Positions 33,090-41,488 of a DNA stretch of 64,000 nucleotides are shown here, in pieces. Below the pieces are notes generated by a model. The model worked only from the letters and a program-made list of their open reading frames with translations, had not been told where the DNA came from and did not search any database. Location: assembly GCA_018266215.1 (NCBI GenBank), contig JAFEAV010000014.1:1-64000 (forward strand), in the 5' to 3' direction. The DNA is from Cyanobacteria bacterium SZAS LIN-3 (GTDB lineage: Bacteria; Cyanobacteriota; Vampirovibrionia; Obscuribacterales; Obscuribacteraceae). The first letter of the stretch is position 1. The number at the start of each line of letters is the position of its first letter. A program made the position numbers and the translations under genes.

Positions 33090-35234
33090 ATGGTTGAGGT
33101 GGGGGATTCTGTTATCGGTCAGGGCGCTGTCAGGGCCGGTTCGCCGCTGCCTCTGGGTACCCGGGAGAGCGAAGGTGGAGTCAACTTTTCGATTTTTAGT
33201 CGTCACGCCGAGCGTGTTTGCCTGGAGCTTTTTGCGCTTCCGCAAGACAGTGTACCGATAAGGACAATTGAGCTTGACCGGATCATTAATCGTACCGGTG
33301 ACGTATGGCACGTCTGGGTCGAGGGCGTGAAATCTGGCCAGCTGTATGCCTATCGTATGGATGGCCCCTATAATCCCAGTGAAGGGCATCGATTTAATTT
33401 CAAGAGACTTCTGCTCGATCCGACTGCCACTGCCATCTCTCAGATGCCCGTATGGGATTTTGCTGCAGCGCAGGGATACGAGCGCTCGGCGTCACAACTG
33501 GATCTTGTGGCTTCTGCCGTTGACAATGCCGGCTTGATGCCGAAATGCATATTTGATGATGAGCCGTTCGATTGGGATGGAGACAGGCCTCCGCATCGGC
33601 CCTGGTCCGAGACTGTAATTTATGAGTTGCACGTGCGTGGTTTTACCATTCATCCAACCTCTGGAGTTGCTTGCCCCGGCACCTACCGCGGACTTATCGA
33701 GAAAATTCCATATCTAAAAGAGCTGGGTGTGACTGCCGTGGAATTGATGCCCGTGCAGGAGTTTAACGAACATTCGGTTGTTCGAATAAATCCAGTCACT
33801 GGCGAAAGGCTCAAGAATTTCTGGGGATATGATCCGGTGGTCTTTTTTGCCCCGGAGGGTTCTTATTGCAGCAGTGAGAAACTGGGCCGGCAAAAAGTAG
33901 AGTTTAAGGAAATGGTGCGCGCCTTTCACTCGGCCGGTATTGAAGTCATCCTTGACGTCGTCTTCAATCACACTGCCGAGGGCGACGAGTTGGGCCCGAC
34001 AATCTGCTATCGCGGCATCGATAACAGTATTTTTTATACACTGGCCGGGGACAAACGGCATTACAAAGACAGCACCGGTACGGGCAATACAATCAACGCC
34101 AATCACCCTGTTGTACGCAACCACATCATAGCGGCGCTTCAGTACTGGATGGTGGAGATGCACGTCGATGGTTTTCGTTTTGATCTGGCCTCCGTACTTG
34201 GTCGAGACGGTGCGGGCAATCTGCTGCCAAACGCCCCACTGCTTGAACGCATTGCCGAAGATCCCATTTTAAGAGACGTCAAAATTATTGCCGAGGCCTG
34301 GGATGCTGCCGGTGCGTATGAAGTCGGCAGCTTCAGTGATAAACGGTGGGCCGAGTGGAATGGCCGGTATCGAGATGATGTCCGCCGCTTCTGGCGGGGT
34401 GATGAGGGCCTGCTCGGGCTCTTTGCCAGTCGCATCTGCGGTAGTGCCGATATCTACGCAAAATCAGGCAAGGGCCCCGAATGCAGTATCAACCTGATTA
34501 CATGTCACGACGGCTTTACTCTCAATGATCTGGTCAGCTATCGCTACAAACACAATGAACAAAACGGCGAAAATAACGCCGACGGGACGGACGATAACTA
34601 CAGCGATAACTATGGCGCCGAAGGTGAGTCTGACGTCGACCACATTGACGCTGTGCGCCGACGGCAAATCAAGAATTTTATTCTCACTCTCTTTGTCTCG
34701 CGAGGGGTACCGATGCTCCTGGGCGGCGACGAGTTTTGTCGGACACAGGGCGGTAACAACAATGCCTACTGCCAGGACAATGACATCAGTTGGATTGACT
34801 GGACCAAGCTGGAGCGGAATTCCGATATCTATCATTTCACCCGGGCGATGGTCGCCTTTCGTGCGGCGCATCCGGTATTGCGGCGGGAGGAATTTTATAC
34901 CAATGCCGACATCCAATGGTTTGCCCCCGCCGGCGGTGAGCCCATTTGGGCCGACAATGAATTAAAAACGGTGGCCTGCCTGATTCATGAAGACAAGCAG
35001 TCGGGGCATGACATGTTCTTGATGTTTAATGCGGGCACGGAGACTGTTGCTTTTTCATTGCCCGAACTCGCCCCTGGCAAGCACTGGCGCCTGGTAGCCG
35101 ATACTTCGCAGCCGGGAGACGGGGATTTATTGGCGGGGCGAGAATTGCCGCTTCAGTCGAAGGTGTATCAGCTGTGCTCCTTTTCCAGCGCGATCGCCCT
35201 GGCGAGACCGGATGAGTTAACGCATTCTCGTTAA
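33090..35234 (+). CDS. glgX: Glycogen debranching enzyme GlgX (isoamylase-type, GH13)
   Basis: 714 aa from the ATG at 33090, which has AGAGG 6 bases upstream; an ATG at 33084 is too close to that site. N-terminal CBM48-like domain, then the GH13 regions in order: DVVFNH, GFRFDLASV (catalytic Asp), IIAEAWD (catalytic Glu), and TCHDGFTL. It hydrolyses alpha-1,6 branch points in phosphorylase-limited glycogen. No other glycogen genes are nearby. Expression may depend on readthrough of the structured leader with terminators. Confidence 0.95.
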   Translation: MVEVGDSVIGQGAVRAGSPLPLGTRESEGGVNFSIFSRHAERVCLELFALPQDSVPIRTIELDRIINRTGDVWHVWVEGVKSGQLYAYRMDGPYNPSEGHRFNFKRLLLDPTATAISQMPVWDFAAAQGYERSASQLDLVASAVDNAGLMPKCIFDDEPFDWDGDRPPHRPWSETVIYELHVRGFTIHPTSGVACPGTYRGLIEKIPYLKELGVTAVELMPVQEFNEHSVVRINPVTGERLKNFWGYDPVVFFAPEGSYCSSEKLGRQKVEFKEMVRAFHSAGIEVILDVVFNHTAEGDELGPTICYRGIDNSIFYTLAGDKRHYKDSTGTGNTINANHPVVRNHIIAALQYWMVEMHVDGFRFDLASVLGRDGAGNLLPNAPLLERIAEDPILRDVKIIAEAWDAAGAYEVGSFSDKRWAEWNGRYRDDVRRFWRGDEGLLGLFASRICGSADIYAKSGKGPECSINLITCHDGFTLNDLVSYRYKHNEQNGENNADGTDDNYSDNYGAEGESDVDHIDAVRRRQIKNFILTLFVSRGVPMLLGGDEFCRTQGGNNNAYCQDNDISWIDWTKLERNSDIYHFTRAMVAFRAAHPVLRREEFYTNADIQWFAPAGGEPIWADNELKTVACLIHEDKQSGHDMFLMFNAGTETVAFSLPELAPGKHWRLVADTSQPGDGDLLAGRELPLQSKVYQLCSFSSAIALARPDELTHSR

Positions 35235-35291
35235 GGCCGACACCCTTTTGCCCGGAGCGCTATACTTTTAATAGCGTGGTATGGGGGATCC

Positions 35292-36086
35292 TTGAATCGA
35301 TATCATATTTTGTTCTGGGGGCTGCCGTGCGCAATTCCCGCTGTCTTATGCGCCATTCCTGCCTTTGCCTCTTCAGCCTTTGCCGGGGAATCTACCGGTC
35401 TTAAGCTAAAGCAAACTGCGCCTTCTGTTGGCCCTGTCACTATCTATCTCACTCCGAGCGGGTTGAGGGTAAACAAGGGAGACGTCATAACTATCGCACG
35501 GGCTCCTAAATGGCAGGTCTACTGGTATAACGCCAAAAAGAAGATATTCCTGACCGAGTCGTTTGAGAAGGCCCTCAAGGCTACTTCACTGATTGAAAGT
35601 ACTTCAACGGCAATACTGGACGTGAATCGTCCCTGGAAAAAGGGGGAAACGGAAGTCATAGCGGGGCTGCCGGCTACCGTTTTTCGCAACGAGCCCTCCG
35701 GCAAGCTAACATCCAATGCCGTGCGCAATATCAGGTATTGGCAATATCTGGATAAGCAATTGCCCCGCCAGTGCGGCGAATGGCTGGCAACCTGTTATGC
35801 CGTGCCCTACCTGGGTGGCATACCACTGCGCTGTAAATATATTGGCACAAGTTCCGCTTTGCTGCCTCTGACCAGATCCGTCGACAGTAATCTTGGTGAT
35901 CGGGTCTGGCTTGATACGCTCGAGGCGCACAAGGAAACTGTTCCTGACTCGCTTTTTGTAATCCCGAAAGGCTACAAGGAGGTGCGTAATATCACAGATT
36001 TGTATTTAGCGCAGCCGCTTACAAAGGAAAATCCGCTGATTAAAGACCTATTGAAAAATCCCGCGGCTCTTTTTGGCTCGCAGTAG
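35292..36086 (+). CDS. Secreted hypothetical protein, related to the one at 24286
   Basis: 264 aa from a TTG at 35292 with GGGGGAT just upstream. A double hydrophobic N-terminus with AIPAFASSAFA forms the signal peptide. Two to three cysteines in the mature part (QCGEWLATC) may form a disulfide. It shares PYLGGIPLR and the overall two-half layout with the protein at 24286-25077. The inverted repeat CGCTAT...ATAGCG (35260-35278) sits in front of it. Function unknown, probably periplasmic. Confidence 0.65.
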   Translation: MNRYHILFWGLPCAIPAVLCAIPAFASSAFAGESTGLKLKQTAPSVGPVTIYLTPSGLRVNKGDVITIARAPKWQVYWYNAKKKIFLTESFEKALKATSLIESTSTAILDVNRPWKKGETEVIAGLPATVFRNEPSGKLTSNAVRNIRYWQYLDKQLPRQCGEWLATCYAVPYLGGIPLRCKYIGTSSALLPLTRSVDSNLGDRVWLDTLEAHKETVPDSLFVIPKGYKEVRNITDLYLAQPLTKENPLIKDLLKNPAALFGSQ

Positions 36087-36103
36087 AAGTGGTCTATGGG
36101 GTG

Positions 36104-36127
36104 GCACCATTGGTGGTGCTGATTTTT
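36104..36127 (+). terminator. Terminator formed by copy 3 of the recurrent palindrome
   Basis: GCACCA-TTGG-TGGTGC (36104-36119) is perfect and is followed by TGATTTTTGAC, giving a T5 run. It lies 17 bases after the stop at 36086, so this copy works as an intrinsic terminator. The same palindrome occurs at 4046 and 9701. Confidence 0.65.
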
Positions 36128-36133
36128 GACTTT

Positions 36134-36222
36134 TTGGCCGATCTCATGACGTCTTGAACCTTGACTATTTGTGCTTTTAGGGGAGTTTTTTATTCGAATT
36201 GGCCGATCTTTTGGCCGATCTT
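36134..36222. repeat. Three 12-bp direct repeats TTGGCCGATCTY
   Basis: TTGGCCGATCTC at 36134-36145 and two perfect tandem copies TTGGCCGATCTT at 36199-36210 and 36211-36222. They fill the 150-bp gap between the terminator of one gene and the stop of a minus-strand gene. They could bind a protein or be a simple expansion. Confidence 0.5.
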
Positions 36223-36239
36223 ATCTTATCCTACTTTGT

Positions 36240-37976
36240 CTAAAAAGGGACCGGAATGGCAGGTAAAATCACGGGATTTAGCATCGAGTGCCAGGTCAGG
36301 TAACCACCCGACAGGTTTTGTACTCTAAATCCGTGTTGCTTGAGGATTCGATAGGCAATGTACGAGCGCTGCCCGCTCTGACAATAGGTAACGATGTCCT
36401 TGTCTGCCGGTATCTCGGAGAGGCGATTTCTCAGCTCAGGCAATGGGATGTGAATGCTGCCCCCAATATGTCCGCGCTCGCGCTCAGCGCTCGAGCGCAC
36501 ATCAATGAGACATGCTCCTCCTTTGCTCAATGCTTCAACTTGATGCCAGTGTACTTGTTCCGTAAATCCGTCGAGCACATTGGTGCCAGCCATACCGGCC
36601 AGATTGATTGGGTCCTTGGCTGACCCAAATGGTGGTGCGTAGGCCAGCTCCAGTTCGGCCAGATCGCGAATTGTCATGCGCGCTTTTATTGCAGTGGCCA
36701 GTACGTCTATACGCTTATCTACTCCGTCCTTACCTACCACCTGTGCACCTAGTAAGGTACCACTCTCCTTTTGGAACAGCACTTTCATGTCCAGTCGTTC
36801 GGCGCCGGGATAATAGCCAGCATGATTGGTCGGGTGTATGTAAATCATTTCGTAGGCTATGTTGTCGGCTTTCAGTTGTAATTCATTCAATCCTACCGAA
36901 GTCACTGTTAAATCGAATACCCGTAGAATGGCAGTACCTATTGTGCCGCTGTAAACCTCCCTCGCACCCAGGATGTTGTTGGCTGCGATGCGGCCCTGTC
37001 GGTTGGCGGGACCTCCCAGAGCAATCAACGTCCACTCTCCATTAACAGGGTGGCGGACTTCGATTGCGTCTCCCACCGCCCATATGCCGGGTGCGCTGGT
37101 TTGAAGATTTTCGTTTACCCTGATGCCGCCGCGCTCACCAATAGTCAGCCCGGCATTGCGCGCGAGGGTCACCTCTGGTCTGATACCAAGCCCGAGGATA
37201 ACAAGATCGGCGGCAATAGGCGCGTTGTCCCCAGCCAGTACCCAACAGGATTTTGGCATGTCCGCCTGTGGCGATGGTACTTCAGATGGTGCCCGGAAAG
37301 CAGCAATGGTTTCCCCCAGGACGAGGTTGACTCCATGTTTGCGCAACTCGCTGTGCACCAACGAGGCCATTTCGGGATCTATCGGTGCCAGCACCTGCTC
37401 TTTGCCGTCTATGAGTGTGACGTCGAGTCCTCTGCGCACGAGTTGCTCGGCCATCTCCAGCCCGATGAAGCCTCCTCCTGCCACTACTGCTCTAAGAGGT
37501 TTGTTCTCGTCAAACCATGTTTGAATAGTCTCAACATCCTCAATACTGCGCAGTGCAAATACTCCCGGCAGGTCAATTCCAGGCACTCTCGGCCTGATTG
37601 GCGCCGCTCCGGTGGACAGGATGAGGTCATCGTAACTTTCCTGCGATGTCTCGCCGGTGGTTAAATCCTTAACCATTACGGACTTGCTTTGAGGGTCGAT
37701 TGCGATGACTTCATGAAGGACTCTGATGTCGAGGTTAAGTCTGGCCTTAAGTGACGCTGGAGTCTGCACCAGCAGAGCATCTTGCGACTTAATTTCTCCG
37801 CCGATGAAGTATGGCAGACCGCAGTTTGCATAAGAGACATGACCACTGCGTTCAAAGACAATAATTTGCGAGTCCTCAGAAAGACGTCGCGCCCTGGCTG
37901 CCGCGCTCATGCCGCCGGCGACGCCGCCGACGATTACAATTTTCTTTGCCGGCGCTTCTGCACCCATAGTTTTCAT
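36240..37976 (-). CDS. CoA-disulfide reductase-type FAD/NAD oxidoreductase fused to a rhodanese domain
   Basis: 578 aa from the ATG at 37976 with GGAGAC upstream. The N-terminal FAD motif VGGVAGGMSAAARARR and the single redox Cys52 in NCGLPY place it with CoA/persulfide reductases. The NAD motif is VVAGGGFIGLEMAE, and a dimerisation domain follows. The C-terminal rhodanese domain ends with the catalytic loop CQSGQRS. Such fusions (CoADR-RHD, Npsr) reduce CoA disulfide or polysulfide/persulfide with NAD(P)H. The hemerythrin gene 139 bp upstream on the same strand fits a redox/sulfide stress role. Confidence 0.9.
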   Translation of the reverse strand: MKTMGAEAPAKKIVIVGGVAGGMSAAARARRLSEDSQIIVFERSGHVSYANCGLPYFIGGEIKSQDALLVQTPASLKARLNLDIRVLHEVIAIDPQSKSVMVKDLTTGETSQESYDDLILSTGAAPIRPRVPGIDLPGVFALRSIEDVETIQTWFDENKPLRAVVAGGGFIGLEMAEQLVRRGLDVTLIDGKEQVLAPIDPEMASLVHSELRKHGVNLVLGETIAAFRAPSEVPSPQADMPKSCWVLAGDNAPIAADLVILGLGIRPEVTLARNAGLTIGERGGIRVNENLQTSAPGIWAVGDAIEVRHPVNGEWTLIALGGPANRQGRIAANNILGAREVYSGTIGTAILRVFDLTVTSVGLNELQLKADNIAYEMIYIHPTNHAGYYPGAERLDMKVLFQKESGTLLGAQVVGKDGVDKRIDVLATAIKARMTIRDLAELELAYAPPFGSAKDPINLAGMAGTNVLDGFTEQVHWHQVEALSKGGACLIDVRSSAERERGHIGGSIHIPLPELRNRLSEIPADKDIVTYCQSGQRSYIAYRILKQHGFRVQNLSGGYLTWHSMLNPVILPAIPVPF

Positions 37977-38115
37977 GATTGGTCTCCTTCTGACATCCGG
38001 CCTGAGCAGGCTCAGGGGCAATTCCTAATTCACTATATCGCTAATCGGTTATATGGTGAATCGTCCGAAGGGATGATTGTGCGATCACGGGGGAGACTTT
38101 TACGTCTAAGCAATA

Positions 38116-38607
38116 TCAGTTTGAGAGAGCTGTACTCTTTTTCAAGAGAGCTATAAACATTGGATGCACTTGTGTGTTTTCTTTCTCGACGTGCGCGACG
38201 AAATCATCCTGCACCCTTTCGAGGTGAGCGAGTAGCTTATCTCTCAACTCGCTTGAGGGGGTGGTTTCTGCAATTGTTTTTTGAATGCCTGTCAGGGCAT
38301 TGCCGCATCCATCGTGTTCCTTCTCCATTTCGGCCAGGCGTTCAAGCAGATCCATCTCAGTTGGCACTACGGCATCGCCGCATTCGAGCGCCACACCTGT
38401 GGGAAACAAGATCAGCTCCTCATCTTTAAGGTGCGCTTCAACTTTAGACCTCACTTTGGCATAGAGCTGCCTGGCCTCGCTCAAGCGATCATTGTCCGGA
38501 TATTCTGCCGACAATAGATCAATAAGTTCGTTGATGCGTGGCAGCTCCCGCCGCAACAGGCTGTGATGACTGCTCATAATATCTTCGACGATTGATTGGA
38601 AAGTCAT
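38116..38607 (-). CDS. Hemerythrin-domain protein
   Basis: 163 aa from the ATG at 38607, with GGGAG 9 bases upstream. A four-helix hemerythrin/HHE fold with His/Glu metal ligands in series: SSHHSLLRRELP, EAHLKDEELILFP, EKEHDGC and VAHVEKENTQVHP. It resembles the C-terminal half of the di-iron repair protein at 2728 but lacks the DUF542 and rubredoxin parts. Oxygen or nitric oxide binding or iron handling is likely. It is upstream of the CoA-disulfide reductase gene on the same strand. Confidence 0.85.
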   Translation of the reverse strand: MTFQSIVEDIMSSHHSLLRRELPRINELIDLLSAEYPDNDRLSEARQLYAKVRSKVEAHLKDEELILFPTGVALECGDAVVPTEMDLLERLAEMEKEHDGCGNALTGIQKTIAETTPSSELRDKLLAHLERVQDDFVAHVEKENTQVHPMFIALLKKSTALSN

Positions 38608-39037
38608 AAAATCAGCTCCCAAGTTTTTGAAGTGCGCTGTGCAACACGGCCAGATCCTTCTTGTCGACGAACTAAGGCCCAGGATATTCCTCTAATAAAA
38701 GCATCTGGACAGTTTCAACGAGTTGTCTTAATGTTTGGTCGATAGCTGGCCAGGCCCTGGCAAAAGTGGTATCTTAGGGAAATAGTTTAACTGGCGGAGG
38801 GCTGTACCATGTTTATCAAAGTGAATCGCAGCCTAGCCTGCTTTTAGGATTTGTCGAAGACAAGCCCGTTTAGTTCTGTTGCAGTGCAGTCATATTGCGC
38901 TGATTGAATCATTGTCGATCCCAGGTCAGGCCGCCCTTTGGTGTCTGTTCCTGCTGGATTGGCTGTTCCGAAAATCAATGCCCCGGCAAAGTGTTTTTGC
39001 CAGGGCCGACTAAATCTAAACTGGAGCATCATTCAAA
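38608..39037. other. Intergenic region, no convincing gene
   Basis: 430 bp. The only coding-like item is a 12-codon frame (ATG at 38809 to TAG at 38847, MFIKVNRSLACF) with a good GGAGG before it and TATCTT (38770-38775) upstream, which could be a leader peptide or a gene remnant. A minus-strand frame at 38844-39032 has no ribosome binding site and is not supported. Confidence 0.4.
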
Positions 39038-40387
39038 ATGAATATACGAAAATTGACCCCGTGCGAGTTTGCGCGGGCGATTAAACTCGGCCTTGGACGG
39101 GCTTTTCTGCACGTCGTTGAGTACGGGGACAGTGGCATCGAAAAAGAAATCGAGGAAGCTCTTCTGAATTGTCATGTCTACGACTGGCAAATTGAAGGCA
39201 CGCGCGCTTATTGGGTATTCAATATAGCTGAGGCTACCGGTCGATTGCGATATTACGCGGAGCGAGTTCTGGAACGCTGCGATAAGGAGGAATTTTCAGA
39301 GAATAATCTCGCCCACCAGATTCAGATTGCCTGGCAGTTTTTTGAGTCTGGTTATTCGGCCTTTCGCCCTCTTGCTTTTCAGCTTTACCCCCGGTTAATT
39401 GCAGAGAATCCGTACCGAGCCGGATGCGGAACGCGGCTAGTTGATTTGGCCGGTGCTTTTGGGTTGGCGTTTGCAGCGCGAACGATTGGTAACGCAGTCA
39501 CAAAAATAGATGACTACGCTTGCTCATGCATCTACGAGCATTGTGAAGACCTACTCAGCGAGGCTGACACCAGGGATACTCTCCAGTCTCTAGCGGCCGA
39601 TGATGACTCTATTCGTCGCTTCCTGGATGCCTGTGCCCGGCATCGAGAGTCGACTGAAGCCGCTCCCTTGCCCAGACGGCCACGCCCTACGTTAGAGGCG
39701 ATACTAGAGAAAGTTGAGCGTGGCGAGCATGCGCCATCCGGCCTCTGGTACAGGCATGTTGGTACCCACATTTCAGACGATGAGGCGCGCAAGCTATGTT
39801 CCCTCATGGAGGAGACCCATGATCCCTGGCGAGAGCTGGCATATCTGCGAATGTTTGCCAACCGGCCTATGCCTGAGCTGAGTAGCAAGGTGCTTCAGCT
39901 TCTGAATTCGCCCGATCATTACGTAGCGTCTGCCGCTGCCGATGCGCTCGGGCAGTTGAAAAATTCATTAGTTCGAGAGACGGCTTTAAGGCTCTTAGAC
40001 TCCTGTGAGCAAGGAAAAATTGCAACTGGTTTCGAACTTCTCAAACAAAACTATGAGGCAGGCGATGAGGACGCAATCAGGCGAGCCTTGCTGTTAATTA
40101 GCGATGAAGAGCTGTTGCACTCGGTTGGAATGGATATTAGAACAATGGCTGAAGAGAACGAGAATGCTGAACTGGCAGAATTTGTCCACTGGTTTTATGA
40201 GAATGGTCCGGACAGTTGGTGCCGCCGTTACTTTCTTCAGGAATTAGTTGAAAGGAATGTCTGTCCCCCGGAGATTTTGTTTGAAGCGCAGTGGGACGGT
40301 GCCGACGAGACTCAGTATTATGCAAGGGCGATTTTGGCCAGGGCGGAAGCCGGCGCTGACAAGCCGGCGAGGAGTGACCCTAACTAG
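39038..40387 (+). CDS. Hypothetical protein with HEAT-like helical repeats
   Basis: 449 aa, no signal peptide or membrane helix. The middle part (about 270-400) shows HEAT-type helix pairs (MPELSSKVLQLLNSPDHYVASAAADALGQLKN, LVRETALRLLDSC). The N-terminal half is a helical domain with several conserved-looking Cys (CGTR, CSCIYEHCEDL). Codon use is average for the window. No partner gene. Possibly a protein-interaction or immunity-type protein; function unknown. Confidence 0.6.
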   Translation: MNIRKLTPCEFARAIKLGLGRAFLHVVEYGDSGIEKEIEEALLNCHVYDWQIEGTRAYWVFNIAEATGRLRYYAERVLERCDKEEFSENNLAHQIQIAWQFFESGYSAFRPLAFQLYPRLIAENPYRAGCGTRLVDLAGAFGLAFAARTIGNAVTKIDDYACSCIYEHCEDLLSEADTRDTLQSLAADDDSIRRFLDACARHRESTEAAPLPRRPRPTLEAILEKVERGEHAPSGLWYRHVGTHISDDEARKLCSLMEETHDPWRELAYLRMFANRPMPELSSKVLQLLNSPDHYVASAAADALGQLKNSLVRETALRLLDSCEQGKIATGFELLKQNYEAGDEDAIRRALLLISDEELLHSVGMDIRTMAEENENAELAEFVHWFYENGPDSWCRRYFLQELVERNVCPPEILFEAQWDGADETQYYARAILARAEAGADKPARSDPN

Positions 40388-40458
40388 AATGGAGCCATCT
40401 ATTTGAGTTACTGGGAGCGTCTGCTCACTCTCACTTCCGAAATATTCTCATGGGGTAA

Positions 40459-40496
40459 TTGATTGCCGGCTGAGCGATTGTATAATCATACGCTCA
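40459..40496 (+). promoter_or_regulatory. Promoter with flanking inverted repeat
   Basis: TTGATT (40459-40464), 16 bp, and a perfect TATAAT (40481-40486). TGAGCG (40471-40476) and CGCTCA (40491-40496) flank the -10 as a 6-bp inverted repeat, a likely operator. Transcription would begin about 30 bases before the start codon at 40524. Confidence 0.65.
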
Positions 40497-40523
40497 GGTA
40501 TTGGCAAGAGTGAGTGTCTACAG

Positions 40524-41483
40524 ATGCGTCTAATAATGGTGGCTTCCCTGGTATGTTCTTTTGCTGTCACGGCGCCTGGCCCAGGGAGTCAGCAGTTCAA
40601 CGCAGATCTCTCCAGCCTGGAAGATAGATTTTTCTGTCATGAGTACACCAGCGATACCCCAGACCAGCGATTGGACCGTCTGGACCAAATGGTTTTTGGA
40701 CGTGTGCGTTCTGGATCCGTCGATAAACGCCTGACCAGTCTCTTGTTGAGTGTGCCAAACGTGGAAGCACAATCTGTGCAGCCCAATGCCTCAACACCAC
40801 AGCAAGCTGCTGCACCGCTTAAAAGCGAAAGTCCACAACTGGATACAACTCAAATACCGCAGTCCTCGCCTGCTCCTGATCCATCGAATGACTACTATCC
40901 AACAGTAACTGCTCTGGAAGAACAAATCGCACATAAGACTGAAGTACTGCTGCCGGTGCAGGAACGATTGGCGCGACTGGAAACAATTGCTTTCGGCAAA
41001 CCTTCCACTTCGAATGATTTGAGCGCGCGGGTTGACCGGCTGAAACAATACGTGAGCCGGCAAAATGGTGGTAATGAAGATTATTTGACTACTTCCAACG
41101 CCGTTAGTATGCCGTCGTCCGATACCGGCCTGAATGCTGAAGTGAGTTTGATGGAGCGGGAAGTATTTGGAAAGACCTACGGTCGAGACAGCTTGAGCAG
41201 CAGATTGACGAGGTTGGAGCAAGCCGTCCTACCGCAACAACCGCAGCAAACTTTCACGCCGCTTGAATCGCGCGCCGAGAGACTTATGACGGTTCTGAAT
41301 AGCCGGAACACTGGACCTTTCTATGGCTCACCAGCTTCGACCGGGCAAAGTGTCATTGCCACTGCCCGGAACGGTAATAAGCCGAAGGGTCATCCATTTT
41401 TGCATAAACTCGGTGTGGCCCTGGGCGAAATCGGCGGAATGGCCGCTCGCAGCATGATGTATGGCGGCTACGGTTACTATTGA
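40524..41483 (+). CDS. Exported hypothetical protein with LE-FG-RL-RLE repeats
   Basis: 319 aa with a signal peptide (LIMVASLVCSFAVTAPG). Three or four units of about 40-45 residues are visible: LEDRFFCHEYTSDTP..RLDRLDQMVFG, LEEQIAHKTEVLLPVQERLARLETIAFG, MEREVFGKTYGRDSLSSRLTRLEQAV. The pattern L/VFG...(S)L..RL.RLE recurs, separated by Ser/Pro/Gln linkers. Final 30 residues are Gly/Tyr/Met-rich. Such units are characteristic of many exported proteins in this lineage, as far as I can tell; the function is unknown. Confidence 0.65.
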   Translation: MRLIMVASLVCSFAVTAPGPGSQQFNADLSSLEDRFFCHEYTSDTPDQRLDRLDQMVFGRVRSGSVDKRLTSLLLSVPNVEAQSVQPNASTPQQAAAPLKSESPQLDTTQIPQSSPAPDPSNDYYPTVTALEEQIAHKTEVLLPVQERLARLETIAFGKPSTSNDLSARVDRLKQYVSRQNGGNEDYLTTSNAVSMPSSDTGLNAEVSLMEREVFGKTYGRDSLSSRLTRLEQAVLPQQPQQTFTPLESRAERLMTVLNSRNTGPFYGSPASTGQSVIATARNGNKPKGHPFLHKLGVALGEIGGMAARSMMYGGYGYY

Positions 41484-41488
41484 TTGGG

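Noticed and set aside
35191..35198. GCGATCGC (HIP1-like octamer)
   Set aside because: Only one copy was noticed, so it is not evidence for the dense HIP1 pattern of many photosynthetic cyanobacteria.
38844..39032. 62-codon minus-strand frame
   Set aside because: No ribosome binding site; it starts at the 5' edge of the divergent gene at 39038 and has no recognisable features.
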